DNA of 64,000 nucleotides from Streptomyces sp. NBC_00306 (lineage in GTDB: Bacteria; Actinomycetota; Actinomycetes; Streptomycetales; Streptomycetaceae), in the NCBI RefSeq assembly GCF_036169555.1, contig NZ_CP108032.1, positions 2,480,001 to 2,544,000 on the forward strand, in the 5' to 3' direction. Positions within the stretch are counted from its first letter, which is position 1, and every line of letters begins with the position of its first letter. Made by a program: the position numbers and the translations under genes. Shown in pieces: positions 41,321 through 49,692 of the stretch. Below the pieces are notes generated by a model. That model ran no database searches and was not told the origin of the DNA. It was given only the letters and a program-made list of their open reading frames with translations.

Positions 41321-42779
41321 CCGGCTGAGCGCATCCGCGGCGATCGCGCTGATCTGCGACGACTTCACCGAGACGGCGCCGGTCGAACGGCAGGGCGCGC
41401 TCGACGAGCAGCAGGCACCGGACGGTCCGATCGGCTGGGAGGGGTACGGCGACCAGCGCGCGGCGGCGGCCCGGCGCACGGGGTCCTCCGAGTCCGTGGT
41501 GTGGGGCGAGGCGACGGTGGGCGGCCGTGCGTGTGTGGTGATCTCCTTCGAATTCGGCTTCCTCGGCGGCTCGTTGAGCAGCCGGGCCGGCGACCGGCTG
41601 GAGGCGGCGTACGACAGGGCCCGCGAGCTCGGCCGGCCGCTGGTGTCGCTGATCGCGACGGGCGGCAGCCGCATGCAGGAGGGCATGATCGCGCTGACCC
41701 AGCTCCAGCGGGTGGCGGCCGCGTCGGTGCGGCTGCGCGCCGCGGGAGTGGCGCAGATCGCGGTCCTGCGCGACCCGACGACGGGTGGCGGCTGGGCGAC
41801 GCTGGGCGCGGGAGCGGATGTGATCCTGGCTCTCCCGTCGGCCCAGGTCGGCTTCGCGGGCTCCCGTGTGCGGCCCCCGGACGCGGACCCGTCGGCGTAC
41901 ACGGCGGAGGCACAGCTGGCCGCGGGCCAGATCGACGAGATCGTGGCGCCGGAGGACCTGCGGGAGGCGGTGTCGTTCTGGGCGGCGGCGGCCGGGGGTG
42001 CGGGCCGGGCCCGCTTCGAGGCGGACGAGGACCGTGCGCCCCTGGACGCGGCCGGTCGGGGCCGCTCGGACACGGTGGAACCTGTCGGCGGTGGCGCGGA
42101 GACGGGCGCGGCCTCCGGGTCCGGCTCCGTGCCTCCCCCTTTCGCGCTCGGCGCGCTGCCCCTCCCCCGCACCGGATGGGACGCCGTCACCCAGGCCCGC
42201 GCACCGGGGCGGCCCCACGCCCGGGCCTATCTCGACGCGTACTTCGGCCGGCGCAGGCCCCTCAGCGGCGACCGGTGCGGCGGGGTGGACGCCGGGATGC
42301 TCTGCGGGGTCGGGATGCACGACGGGCGGGCCGTCGCCTTCGTCGCGCAGGGCGGCACCGCCACCCTTCCGGCCGGCTACCGCACCGCCGCACGCGTCGT
42401 GCGCCTGGCCGGCCGGCTCGGGCTCCCCGTGCTCACCCTCATCGACACACCCGGCGCCGCCAACGACGCCGCGGCCGAGCGCTCCGGCGCGGGCGCCGCG
42501 ATCGCCGACCTGTTCGCCGCGATCGCCGGCGCCCGGTCGCCGGTCACCAGCCTCCTCATCGGTGAAGGCGGTTCGGGCGGCGCCCTCGCGCTGGCCGCGC
42601 CCGGCAACACCTGGGCCACACCTGACAGTTACTTCTCCGTCATAGCACCCGAGCTCGCCGCCGCGATCCTCAAGCGTCCGCCGGAGCAGGTGCCCGGGAC
42701 CGCCGACCAGTTGCGGCTGCGCCCGCAGGATCTGGTCGAACTCGGCGTCGTCCGCGGGATCGTCGCCCCGCGGGAGTGA
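41313..42779 (+). CDS. Fused acetyl-CoA carboxylase carboxyltransferase-like protein (AccD-AccA type)
   Basis: Predicted 488-residue protein with two crotonase-fold carboxyltransferase halves. The N-terminal half resembles AccD (FEFGFLGGSLSSRAGDRLEA, IATGGSRMQEGMIALTQLQR, RDPTTGGGWATLG) but lacks the four-cysteine zinc ribbon. The C-terminal half resembles AccA (RVVRLAGRLGLPVLTLIDTP, then GAANDAAAERSGAGAAIADL and LLIGEGGSGGALALAAPGNT). The two are joined by a Gly/Ala-rich linker near residue 260. ATG 41313 overlaps the matB stop, so it is translationally coupled to matB. Its acceptor acyl-CoA and biotin partner are not encoded here, and a moonlighting or decarboxylating role is possible. Confidence 0.85.
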   Translation: MADRLSASAAIALICDDFTETAPVERQGALDEQQAPDGPIGWEGYGDQRAAAARRTGSSESVVWGEATVGGRACVVISFEFGFLGGSLSSRAGDRLEAAYDRARELGRPLVSLIATGGSRMQEGMIALTQLQRVAAASVRLRAAGVAQIAVLRDPTTGGGWATLGAGADVILALPSAQVGFAGSRVRPPDADPSAYTAEAQLAAGQIDEIVAPEDLREAVSFWAAAAGGAGRARFEADEDRAPLDAAGRGRSDTVEPVGGGAETGAASGSGSVPPPFALGALPLPRTGWDAVTQARAPGRPHARAYLDAYFGRRRPLSGDRCGGVDAGMLCGVGMHDGRAVAFVAQGGTATLPAGYRTAARVVRLAGRLGLPVLTLIDTPGAANDAAAERSGAGAAIADLFAAIAGARSPVTSLLIGEGGSGGALALAAPGNTWATPDSYFSVIAPELAAAILKRPPEQVPGTADQLRLRPQDLVELGVVRGIVAPRE

Positions 42780-42791
42780 AAGCCCGGCCCG

Positions 42792-42816
42792 CAGCCGGGG
42801 TTCGCCCCTACGGCTG
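42792..42816. terminator. TTCG-loop hairpin between convergent genes
   Basis: CAGCCGGGG (42792-42800), loop TTCG, then CCCC, a 2-nt bulge and CGGCTG (42811-42816) form an interrupted stem between the carboxyltransferase gene and the convergent MFS gene. It overlaps the MFS stop codon. Confidence 0.55.
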
Positions 42817-44067
42817 GGGGTCCCGTGCGTCGTACCGGGCGAAGCCGCGCCAGCGCAGTGCCAGCAGCGAGACCGCCAGCATACAGGCGATCCCGCCGCC
42901 GGTCACCGTCACCGACGGCGAGGTGAGATCCGCGGCGCTGCCCGCGAGGAAGTCGCCGAGCCGCGGCCCGCCCACGACCACCACGAGGAACACACCCTGG
43001 AGCCGGCCGCGCAACTCGTCGGGCACGGCCGCCTGGAGCATGGTGCTGCGGAACGCCATCGAGATCGCGTCCGCGAAACCGGCGAAGCCGAGGAAGAGCA
43101 GCCCGAGCCACAGATTGCGGGTGAGCCCGAAGACCGCGATGGCCGCGCCCCAGGCCCCGACGGCCAGCAGGATCGCGAGCCCCTGCCGCCTGATCCGCCC
43201 CTGCCATCCGGAGAACACCCCGCCGAGCACCGCGCCGAGGGCCGGGGCCGCGACCAGCAAGCCGGCGGTGCGGGCGTCGCCGTCGTACCAGACGACGGCG
43301 ACGGCGGGGAACAGCGCGCGCGGATGGGCGAGGATCATGGCGCAGAAGTCGGAGAAGAACGTCATCCGCAGATTCGGCCGGGTCGCCAGGAACCGCAGCC
43401 CCTCCAGGACGGAGGCCTTCTTCGCACCCTCGGCACGGTCCGGCAGCATCGACGGCAGCCGCCACATCGCGTACAGGGACGCGGAGAAGGCGACGGCGTC
43501 GATGGCGTACGCGGTCTGGTAGCCGGCGAACCCGACGACGAGCCCGCCGAGCATCGGGCCGACGAGTGTCCCGGACGTCATGGTCATCGAGGTGAGGGCG
43601 TTGGCCGCGGGCAGCTGCTCGACCGGCAGCAGCCGGGGGATCATCGCGCTGCGCGCCGGGGAGTTGACGGCCGCGCACACGGACTGGAACGCGACCACGC
43701 CGTACAGGAACCAGACATGGTGGAAGTCCGCGAAGGCCGCGGCGGCCAGCGCCGCCGACAGCACCGCGGAACCGCTCGCGCTGATGAGCCCGAGCCGGCG
43801 CCGGTCCACGGTGTCGGCGATCGCGCCGCCGTACAGCCCGAAGGCCAGCAGCGGCACGAGCGAGCACAGTCCGACCAGCCCCACCGCGAACGTGGAGCGG
43901 GTGATGTCGTACACCTGGAGCGAGATCGCGAGGGTGGTCATCCCCTGTCCGATCCAGGAGATCGTGTTGCCGAACCAGAGCCGCCGGTAGTGGACGGAGG
44001 TGCGCAGCGGGGTGAGGTCGGCGAGTATCCGCGGGCGCACGGAGGGGGCGGGGCTGGTCTGCGGCAT
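42808..44067 (-). CDS. MFS exporter, enterobactin-exporter-like (EntS) type
   Basis: Predicted 419-residue transporter with about 12 hydrophobic segments. The N-terminal SVHYRRLWFGNTISWIGQGM and the motif LYGGAIADTVDRRRLGLISA (MFS motif A of the EntS/DHA3 group), plus SPARSAMIPRLLPVEQLPAA, identify the DHA3-like exporter family. It probably exports a small molecule by proton antiport. The gene is divergent from a two-domain VOC protein. In antibiotic producers a VOC resistance protein next to an exporter can be a resistance pair, but there is no biosynthetic cluster here to support that. Confidence 0.86.
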   Translation of the reverse strand: MPQTSPAPSVRPRILADLTPLRTSVHYRRLWFGNTISWIGQGMTTLAISLQVYDITRSTFAVGLVGLCSLVPLLAFGLYGGAIADTVDRRRLGLISASGSAVLSAALAAAAFADFHHVWFLYGVVAFQSVCAAVNSPARSAMIPRLLPVEQLPAANALTSMTMTSGTLVGPMLGGLVVGFAGYQTAYAIDAVAFSASLYAMWRLPSMLPDRAEGAKKASVLEGLRFLATRPNLRMTFFSDFCAMILAHPRALFPAVAVVWYDGDARTAGLLVAAPALGAVLGGVFSGWQGRIRRQGLAILLAVGAWGAAIAVFGLTRNLWLGLLFLGFAGFADAISMAFRSTMLQAAVPDELRGRLQGVFLVVVVGGPRLGDFLAGSAADLTSPSVTVTGGGIACMLAVSLLALRWRGFARYDARDPQP

Positions 44068-44163
44068 GGCGGGAAGTCTATGACCGCGGCCCGTCGGGCC
44101 CCTTACATTTTTTGGTGAGGCGTCCCGTGCACGGTTCGGCGCGCGGGGGCCCGCGGAGACCCA

Positions 44164-44169
44164 TAGCGT
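44164..44169 (+). promoter_or_regulatory. -10 box of the VOC gene promoter
   Basis: TAGCGT (44164-44169) lies about 40 bp before ATG 44209, giving a leader of about 33 nt that contains the GGGAGG ribosome-binding site. This contrasts with the leaderless pattern at other genes in the window. Confidence 0.4.
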
Positions 44170-44208
44170 GTGGGCAAGCACGCCCTTCGACCGGGAGGCT
44201 GGGACCCC

Positions 44209-44997
44209 ATGGCCGTACGACCGGAAGGCACGCCCTGCTGGGCGGACGCGATGTTCCTCGACCTGGAGGCCGCGAAGAGCTTCTATGGCGAGCTCCTCGG
44301 CTGGACCTTCGGCGAGGGCCAGGAGGAGTACGGCGACTACACCCAGGCCTACTCGGACGGGAAGGCGGTGGCCGCGCTCTCCCCGCAGATGCCGGGCATG
44401 GACAGCCCCGCCGCCTGGAACCTGTACTTCGCCACCCCGGACGCGGCCGCGACCGCCGCGAGGATCCGGGAGTACGGCGGCACCCTGATGATGGAGCCCA
44501 TGGAGGTCGGCGGGTTCGGCACCATGGTGAGCGCCCAGGACCCGAGCGGAGTGTTCTTCAGCGCCTGGCAGGCGGCCGCCCACGAGGGCTTCGAGAAGAC
44601 CGGGGAGCCCGGGGCCTACGCCTGGGTCGACGTCCACACCCGTGACGCGCGCAAGGCGGACTCCTTCTTCCCGTCCGTCTTTCCCTTCGAGGTCCAGCGC
44701 ATGGACGTCGACGACGTGGACTTCCACCTCTGGAGCATCGGCGGTGATCCGGTGGCGGGACGGCAGAAGACGGAGGAGGACGCGTCCGACGGACTGCCGC
44801 CCTTCGCGAACGTCTACTTCGCCGTGTCCGACTGCGACAGGGCGGTGACCACGGCGGTCAAGCTCGGCGGACGGCTGCTGAGCGAACCCATGGACAGCCC
44901 CTTCGGCCGCTCGGCGACGGTCGCGGACCCGCAGGGTGCGGTGTTCTCGGTCATCGACCTTCAGAACACCAAGGGTGAGATGCCCACGTTCTCCTGA
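44209..44997 (+). CDS. Two-domain VOC family protein
   Basis: Predicted 262-residue protein made of two tandem glyoxalase-fold domains: residues 1-125 (PEGTPCWADAMFLDLEAAKS, FYGELLGWTFGE, AQDPSGVFFSAWQA) and 135-262 (EPGAYAWVDVHTRDARKADS, then FANVYFAVSDCDRAVTTAVK and ADPQGAVFSVIDLQ). The layout resembles the 27-kDa VOC proteins of Actinobacteria annotated as hydroxylases or glyoxalase-like. ATG 44209 follows GGGAGG at 10 nt. It is divergent from the EntS-like exporter, and a very long terminator follows. No substrate can be deduced. Confidence 0.85.
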   Translation: MAVRPEGTPCWADAMFLDLEAAKSFYGELLGWTFGEGQEEYGDYTQAYSDGKAVAALSPQMPGMDSPAAWNLYFATPDAAATAARIREYGGTLMMEPMEVGGFGTMVSAQDPSGVFFSAWQAAAHEGFEKTGEPGAYAWVDVHTRDARKADSFFPSVFPFEVQRMDVDDVDFHLWSIGGDPVAGRQKTEEDASDGLPPFANVYFAVSDCDRAVTTAVKLGGRLLSEPMDSPFGRSATVADPQGAVFSVIDLQNTKGEMPTFS

Positions 44998-45010
44998 CCG
45001 GACCGGCTGC

Positions 45011-45113
45011 CACCGTCCGGCCGTCACGACATGCTCGTCGCGCCGTGGCCGTCACCGTCCCGGCCGTCACGACATGCTCGTCGCGCCGTGGCCGTCACCG
45101 TCCGGCCGTCAGC
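45011..45113 (+). repeat. 42/43-bp tandem direct repeat
   Basis: A 42-43-bp unit containing CCGTCACGACATGCTCGTCG and GCGCCGTGGCCGTCACCGTC is present twice, with the start of a third copy. The copies differ by one inserted C. It lies between the VOC gene and a terminator and has no coding potential of note. Confidence 0.85.
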
Positions 45114-45121
45114 CGGTGTGG

Positions 45122-45170
45122 ATGCGCGAGGCGGGGCCCCGCCCCCGAGGTGGGGCCCCGCCTCGCGCAT
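45122..45170. terminator. Very strong bidirectional terminator
   Basis: A perfect 19-bp inverted repeat (45122-45140 with 45152-45170) around an 11-nt loop lies between the VOC gene and the convergent sigma/lectin gene. Confidence 0.85.
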
Positions 45171-45220
45171 TCCCCCGGTACCTGCGGGAACCACTCTGCC
45201 CGGCCGGGGCCCGTCGCTCG

Positions 45221-47146
45221 TCATCCGCCGGCAGGAGTGGCCTCCTCCGTACGGAGGAGGGATCCGGCCGGTTCGAGAAGGTCGCGGTCCACGCCTTCGA
45301 CGAGGCCGCTCACGGCCGCGGGCACCTGATGGAGGGCGGGCTCCAGGGCCGGGAGGATGGCGGCCTGGGCGGTGCCGTCCGGTTCCGCCGCTCCCCCGTC
45401 GTCACGGACACTGCGCAGATCGGCGCCCGGCACGCCCTGTCGCGTCCGCCCTTCCGAGGTGTGCTGCTCGCCGTCCGCGGGTGCGGACGAACGGCCGCGC
45501 CCCGAGGGCCCGTTGACCTCCTGCGTGTTCGGGGCGTCGGCGCTCGGGCGCATCCTGGGCGTGCCGACGGCAACGTTGTCCGTCGCCCACTGCTGCGCCG
45601 CCGAACCGTCGCGGACCTTGACCACGACCGGTGCCCCGGCCTCGGTGGAGCTCGGGACGACCGCCAGCGACTCGTTCCAGCGGGGGACCACATGGCCCTG
45701 GATGGTCAGGTCGTACCGGACGTCGGACGCATCGGGCGCCGAGGTCCCGGGACAGGAGCCAAGCACGAGCACACCGTCGAGCTCATGGGAGTTCAGGCAC
45801 AGTTCGAGGGCCGCGCCGCTGCGCAGCAGACCGTCGTTCTCGTAGACCCACTGCTGGGTGACCGAGGTGGTGCAGGCGGCCATCGTTGCCTCCGTGCCGA
45901 ACTGTGCGCTGCGGTCGCGGATGTCCAGGCACAGACCGGCCACGGTGTTGCGCAGCCGCGTGCTGAAGGGCCCGGTCGGGTGGGCGGCCGAGGTCGTCGA
46001 CGGCTGCGGGCCCGGGGCGGTCGGTGCCTGGCCTCCGGGTACGGGGGGCGCGGAGACCGAGCCGCTCGGGGCGGGCGGGCCCGCGGTGCCGCCGTCGTCC
46101 GCCCACAGCTGGGTGACAAGGGTCGCGACGACGAGCAGACCGGCGACGACGCCGAGCCCGGTGAGGACGGCGCCCCGGCCGCGCTGCGGCAGGGTGATCC
46201 GGCGGCCCCGGAAGGTGAGGGGGAACAGGGCGCGGGCGGGTCCGCCGCGCGAGTGCCGGCCGGGGCCGCGTGCCGGGCCGTGCACGGCGGCCGCACGGGC
46301 CTGGTAGCGGGCGTTGTTCCGAGCGGGCCGGGAATCGAGATAGGGCTGGGCGGCCCAGCCGAGCAGTCCCTCGGCCAGCAGAAGGGCGAGCCGGCCGCCG
46401 CCGTGGTCGAGCTGTTCGGCGGCGAACCGGCAGTGCCGGCAGGTGGCCAGGTGCGCCTGGATGTCGGGTATCAGAGTGCCGCCGCGGCGCAGGGATACAT
46501 CGAGCAGCCGGTTGTAGTGGCGGCATTCCTTGTCCTGCGTGAGTTCGAGATGGGACCGCAGGATGCCCACCCGGAAGATTTCTCGCGCCTGATCGAGCTG
46601 CCCGGCCGCGGTACGCGCATCTGTTGCCAGCAAACCAGCTGGTACGGATATGCCCTCGGCCTCCACCTCGACATGCCACAGGAGACATTGGGCGGGGCCG
46701 GGCATTGCCTGGAATGACCTGGCGACCAGGGCCCGGTTTTCGGCCAGAGTGAACATGTCGACCGGTACGGTGCGGCCCGTCTCGGGATTCTGGAGTTCGG
46801 GCAGAGCGGTGACCCGCTCGTCGGCAGCCCATGCCTTGGCGGTCTGGCGTGCCGTGAGCAGCAGAAGGGGCCGCAGAGCGGCGGTCGTCCGCGCGTGCCG
46901 CAGATTTTCGAGCACCTTGTTGAATGCCGCCGTGGCCAGCATGGACGCCGCTTTGGCCGAAGGGGTACCGATCGAGGCGTAGTCGAAGACGGGTTGCCAG
47001 TGCCTCGCGAGCAGCACGGCCACCGTGCGGGTCTCGGCATCGCCGTCGCCGGTCCGCAGCGCGGCCGCGAGGCCTTCGTCGGAGTCCCCGGGGTCGAGAC
47101 CGGTGCGGGCAGGTGGGACGGGACCCTGAGTGCGGGGCTTCTGCAT
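45221..47146 (-). CDS. ECF sigma-like/anti-sigma zinc finger/TM/ricin-lectin fusion protein
   Basis: Predicted 641-residue fusion. Residues 24-110 resemble ECF region 2 (GLAAALRTGDGDAETRTVAV, LLARHWQPVFDYA; LLLLTARQTAKAWAADERVT) but lack the acidic DAEDLTQ motif. Residues 140-200 resemble region 4 (PGPAQCLLWHVEVEAEGISV; AREIFRVGIL). A zinc-finger anti-sigma motif follows: His232-x3-Cys236-x2-Cys239, with Cys208/His210 upstream. A transmembrane helix (324-347) leads to a Pro/Ser-rich linker and a ricin-type lectin domain (400-525) with QQW at 431 and 518, then a disordered tail. ATG 47146 has GGAAAG 7 nt upstream. Similar C-terminally extended ECF groups are known in Actinobacteria; a membrane-held sigma sensing extracellular glycans is inference. 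Confidence 0.78.
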   Translation of the reverse strand: MQKPRTQGPVPPARTGLDPGDSDEGLAAALRTGDGDAETRTVAVLLARHWQPVFDYASIGTPSAKAASMLATAAFNKVLENLRHARTTAALRPLLLLTARQTAKAWAADERVTALPELQNPETGRTVPVDMFTLAENRALVARSFQAMPGPAQCLLWHVEVEAEGISVPAGLLATDARTAAGQLDQAREIFRVGILRSHLELTQDKECRHYNRLLDVSLRRGGTLIPDIQAHLATCRHCRFAAEQLDHGGGRLALLLAEGLLGWAAQPYLDSRPARNNARYQARAAAVHGPARGPGRHSRGGPARALFPLTFRGRRITLPQRGRGAVLTGLGVVAGLLVVATLVTQLWADDGGTAGPPAPSGSVSAPPVPGGQAPTAPGPQPSTTSAAHPTGPFSTRLRNTVAGLCLDIRDRSAQFGTEATMAACTTSVTQQWVYENDGLLRSGAALELCLNSHELDGVLVLGSCPGTSAPDASDVRYDLTIQGHVVPRWNESLAVVPSSTEAGAPVVVKVRDGSAAQQWATDNVAVGTPRMRPSADAPNTQEVNGPSGRGRSSAPADGEQHTSEGRTRQGVPGADLRSVRDDGGAAEPDGTAQAAILPALEPALHQVPAAVSGLVEGVDRDLLEPAGSLLRTEEATPAGG

Positions 47147-47161
47147 GAGACGTCTTTCCAT

Positions 47162-48171
47162 CCAGGGCAATGCGGTGGGGGGTTGAGCAGTGCCGTCCCC
47201 GGACCGTAATCGGCCGGGGATTCCGGTTGGTGAAAGGTGGTGCGCGCCTACTTGGTCTATACCGCGTCCATTCGAACGGTTGAACAAAAGTTGCCATGTT
47301 CGGACGTGAGGAAGCTCACCTTGGCACAACCGCCGGGCGCTGAACAAGAGTTCCCGAACCGCGGCCATTCAGGCCCCGACAGCAATGAAAAGAACTGCTC
47401 CGGTCTTGCGCGGAGTTGACTGCTTCCCCGACGACAAGAGTGCAGCGGTCCTCTCGTTCGAGCATCAAGTTGTCGAATACCGACATCACGTCGGCTTCCC
47501 GCCAACTGCCTTGGCACTACTGGCCGTTCGGGAAAACTCCGGGCGGTTGGGATGTGGCTCGGCAGATCGGGGAGGGTCACAAAGTGACGACGACTGCCTC
47601 GGTCACCTTGACGCTTGTCCGCAGGGAAGTGCCGCCCTTCGGCCGGAGTTCGGCGGCCACCTGGGGGGTGATCTCCGCCACCGGGTCCGCGGCCCGAGAA
47701 GAAGTGACGAGAATACGCAAAGGCCTGCCTGACGCGGTGATTCCCGGAACGTGCCGGGCCGCACGTTCCGGGGGCCGCCGCCCGGATTTTCCGGGCGCAT
47801 GGAAACAGCCTCGGGATCGCTGAAGACCAGCACCTCGGCACCGGCCGGCACCGGCTCGGCGGTCCCGAGGAAACCGCCGCCGACGGCCGCGGACCGCTCC
47901 GGGCCGCCGTACCGCCCCAAGCGGCGAGATCCCGCGTCCGGACCGCCCGGCCGATGGCGCAAGCCCGCATATGCGCCACATTTGTCACGGTATGATCGCA
48001 TCCGCAAAGACATGTGCCGCATTTCCCCGCACATGCCGGGCACCCTGCGGAGAATGCTTCAAGGGGCCCGGAAGCGCGGTCACCCCCGCCGCCCGAAGGT
48101 GCCCGGAGGCCGAGGCCTGGTTACGCTGCGTCAAGACGGCACATGTCCGACACGTCCGAAGGGGCGAGGCC
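47162..48171. other. One-kilobase interval without a convincing gene
   Basis: The part nearest the sigma-lectin gene (47220-47560) is lower in GC than its surroundings and presumably contains that gene's promoter. The part from 47577 to about 47960 shows coding-like codon bias on the minus strand, but in two different frames (see the pseudogene entry). The stretch 47960-48171 before the SRPBCC gene shows nothing I can name apart from an ordinary promoter region. Confidence 0.5.
47577..47960 (-). pseudogene. Possible frameshifted gene remnant
   Basis: On the minus strand, about 47930-47780 reads coding-like as GFLGTAEPVPAGAEVLVFSD and onward, with G/C third positions. From about 47735 to the stop at 47577 a different frame reads RILVTSSRAADPVAEITPQV then AAELRPKGGTSLRTSVKVTE to VVVTL, also with G/C third positions. 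The switch of frame near 47740-47780 suggests a frameshifted or decayed small gene. No family was recognised. It could also be noncoding sequence with chance bias. Confidence 0.3.
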
Positions 48172-48609
48172 GTGAGTACTGACGTGGTCACCCTGGAACG
48201 GCCCATAGCCGCCCGGCCCGAGACGGTGTTCTCCTTCCTCACCGACCGGAACAAGTGGCTGCTCTGGATGGGCAAGGACGGCCGGTTCAGCTTCGAGCCG
48301 GGCGGTGCCTACCGGACGAACATCGTCGGCGACAACGTCGCCGAGGGCCGCTTCGTCGAGATCGACCCACCCGAACGGCTCGTCTTCACATGGGGCTGGA
48401 CCGAGGGCGCGCTGTCCATCCCGCCCGGCTCCACGACGGTCGACATCACCCTCGAACCGGTACCTGACGGCACCCTGCTCCGTCTCGTCCACAGCGGCCT
48501 GCCGACCCCCGAGGCATGCGCCGCGCACAAGGAGGGGTGGGCGCACTACGTGGACCGGCTCGCGACTCTGGCGGCGGGCGGGAATCCCGGTTCCGACAAC
48601 TGGAAGTGA
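48172..48609 (+). CDS. SRPBCC/AHSA1-like protein
   Basis: Predicted 145-residue START-like (SRPBCC) domain protein of the AHSA1 type: VVTLERPIAARPETVFSFLT, the central WLLWMGKDGRFSFEPGGAYR, PERLVFTWGWTEGALSIPPG, and a C-terminal EGWAHYVDRLATLAAG helix with the conserved W-x-x-Y/L-D-R-L. These proteins bind hydrophobic ligands in a deep pocket; many are paired with an ArsR regulator, but none is seen here. GTG 48172 follows GGGGCGAGGCC. Function unknown. Confidence 0.85.
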   Translation: MSTDVVTLERPIAARPETVFSFLTDRNKWLLWMGKDGRFSFEPGGAYRTNIVGDNVAEGRFVEIDPPERLVFTWGWTEGALSIPPGSTTVDITLEPVPDGTLLRLVHSGLPTPEACAAHKEGWAHYVDRLATLAAGGNPGSDNWK

Positions 48610-48678
48610 GCCGCCCGGCAGGGCATGCGGACCCGTCGGCGAGCGGTTCGACCCACGGAGTCGCGACGACCGAAGCAC

Positions 48679-48701
48679 CCGGCACGCAGGTGCTGTGCCG
48701 G
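48679..48701. terminator. Hairpin between convergent SRPBCC and membrane-protein genes
   Basis: CCGGCAC (48679-48685) pairs with GTGCCGG (48695-48701) around a 9-nt loop, directly beside the stop codon of the leftward membrane-protein gene. Confidence 0.4.
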
Positions 48702-49538
48702 TCAGGGACGCTCGAAGAACTGGAACAGGCCCCCGACCAGGAAGCACGCCGCTCCCGTGAGCGTTCCCCAGTTGGCGACGACGATGTTCACCACGCTTCC
48801 CGTCGAGGGATGCGTGAAGGCGGCCAGTGCCGAAACCAGGAAGAGGACGGATCCGAGCTGGTTGACCGCGACGATCCACCATCCGAGGTCCCGGGGACGG
48901 ACGCCCGGCCGGCCATGGCAGACCTCCACCAGGGCGAGGTGCCCCGAGATCAGGAACAGGATGCACCCGACCATGTCGGGGGCCCAGATCAGCCTGTTCA
49001 CCTGCTGGGCCGAGAGCCCTTGCAGCAGCGAGTTCAGCAGATTGATCCCGAACACGAGCGTTCCCACGAACAGCAGGAAGGTACTGAGCCAATCGATCCG
49101 CTGGGGCTCGTAGCTCCACCACTTCCAGCGCTGTGCGGCCAGCGCACCGGCCCGGCTGTCCCGGCGGGGAGCGTTGATCGCCTGGAGCAGTGAGGCGTAG
49201 CCGCCGGTGTTGAAGAACAGGCCGCCGACGAAGTAGACCCAGGCGCCCGTCGCGCCGGCGGGGCCGAACTGAGCGATCCCCGCCCCGAGGGCGAAAAGGG
49301 CGCCGCCGACGGTGAAGGCACCCGCGGCAATGGCGTTCAGCCTGCGCAAGCGGCCGACCGAGACACTGTCCGCTCTTCTGGAACGGCCCTCGAGCTCGCC
49401 CGCGGCCCGTACGGTGAGCAGACCGCGCTTGCGTGCCGGACGCGATTCCCAGATCGCGGTGCCGCCGTCCAGCAGGCGCCAGGTCAGGCGGGTGGTGAAC
49501 GGCCCCGCGCCCTCGACGTGCTCCTCGGTTCGGCTCAC
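48702..49538 (-). CDS. Multi-pass membrane protein, possibly YrhK-like
   Basis: Predicted 278-residue integral membrane protein. A soluble N-terminal 60 residues (WRLLDGGTAIWESRPARKRG) precede about seven hydrophobic segments. Repeated patterns such as GAFTVGGALFALGAGIAQFG, YFVGGLFFNTGGYASLLQAI and GTLTGAACFLVGGLFQFFE suggest a YrhK-like helical-pair architecture (G-x-x-F-x-x-G). No transport or catalytic motif is apparent. GTG 49538 lies 80 bp after the tRNA cluster on the same strand. Function unknown. Confidence 0.75.
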   Translation of the reverse strand: MSRTEEHVEGAGPFTTRLTWRLLDGGTAIWESRPARKRGLLTVRAAGELEGRSRRADSVSVGRLRRLNAIAAGAFTVGGALFALGAGIAQFGPAGATGAWVYFVGGLFFNTGGYASLLQAINAPRRDSRAGALAAQRWKWWSYEPQRIDWLSTFLLFVGTLVFGINLLNSLLQGLSAQQVNRLIWAPDMVGCILFLISGHLALVEVCHGRPGVRPRDLGWWIVAVNQLGSVLFLVSALAAFTHPSTGSVVNIVVANWGTLTGAACFLVGGLFQFFERP

Positions 49539-49618
49539 TCGCCGACCTTAGCCCCGTGCCGGGGGATCCTCCGGGATCGACCGGCAGGTGAGAACGTTCC
49601 TGCACCTGCGGTGTTCGG

Positions 49619-49692
49619 TGGGGCGGGTGGGACTCGAACCCACGGCCGACGGATTATGAGTCCGCTGCTCTAACCGGCTGAGCTACCGCCCC
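49619..49692 (-). tRNA. tRNA with CAU anticodon (probably elongator tRNA-Met)
   Basis: A 74-nt cloverleaf on the minus strand: acceptor GGGGCGG pairs with CCGCCCC, followed by discriminator A; the D-arm contains AGCTCAG...GGTTAGAGC, the anticodon stem GCGGA with loop CTCATAA, and the T-arm GTGGGTTCGAGTCCCAC. CAU can also belong to lysidine-modified tRNA-Ile2, which cannot be excluded by sequence reading alone. CCA is not encoded. A hairpin CGCGCAC-AAAT-GTGCGCG (49704-49721) lies upstream. Confidence 0.92.

Noticed and set aside
39884..44997. Antibiotic or polyketide biosynthetic cluster suggested by matB, exporter and VOC protein
   Set aside because: There is no synthase, ketoreductase or tailoring enzyme nearby; matB and the carboxyltransferase fit primary malonyl-CoA supply.
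47385..47732. Plus-strand reading frame in the 1-kb interval
   Set aside because: Codon positions show no G/C bias at the third base, and the product resembles nothing; it is probably noncoding.
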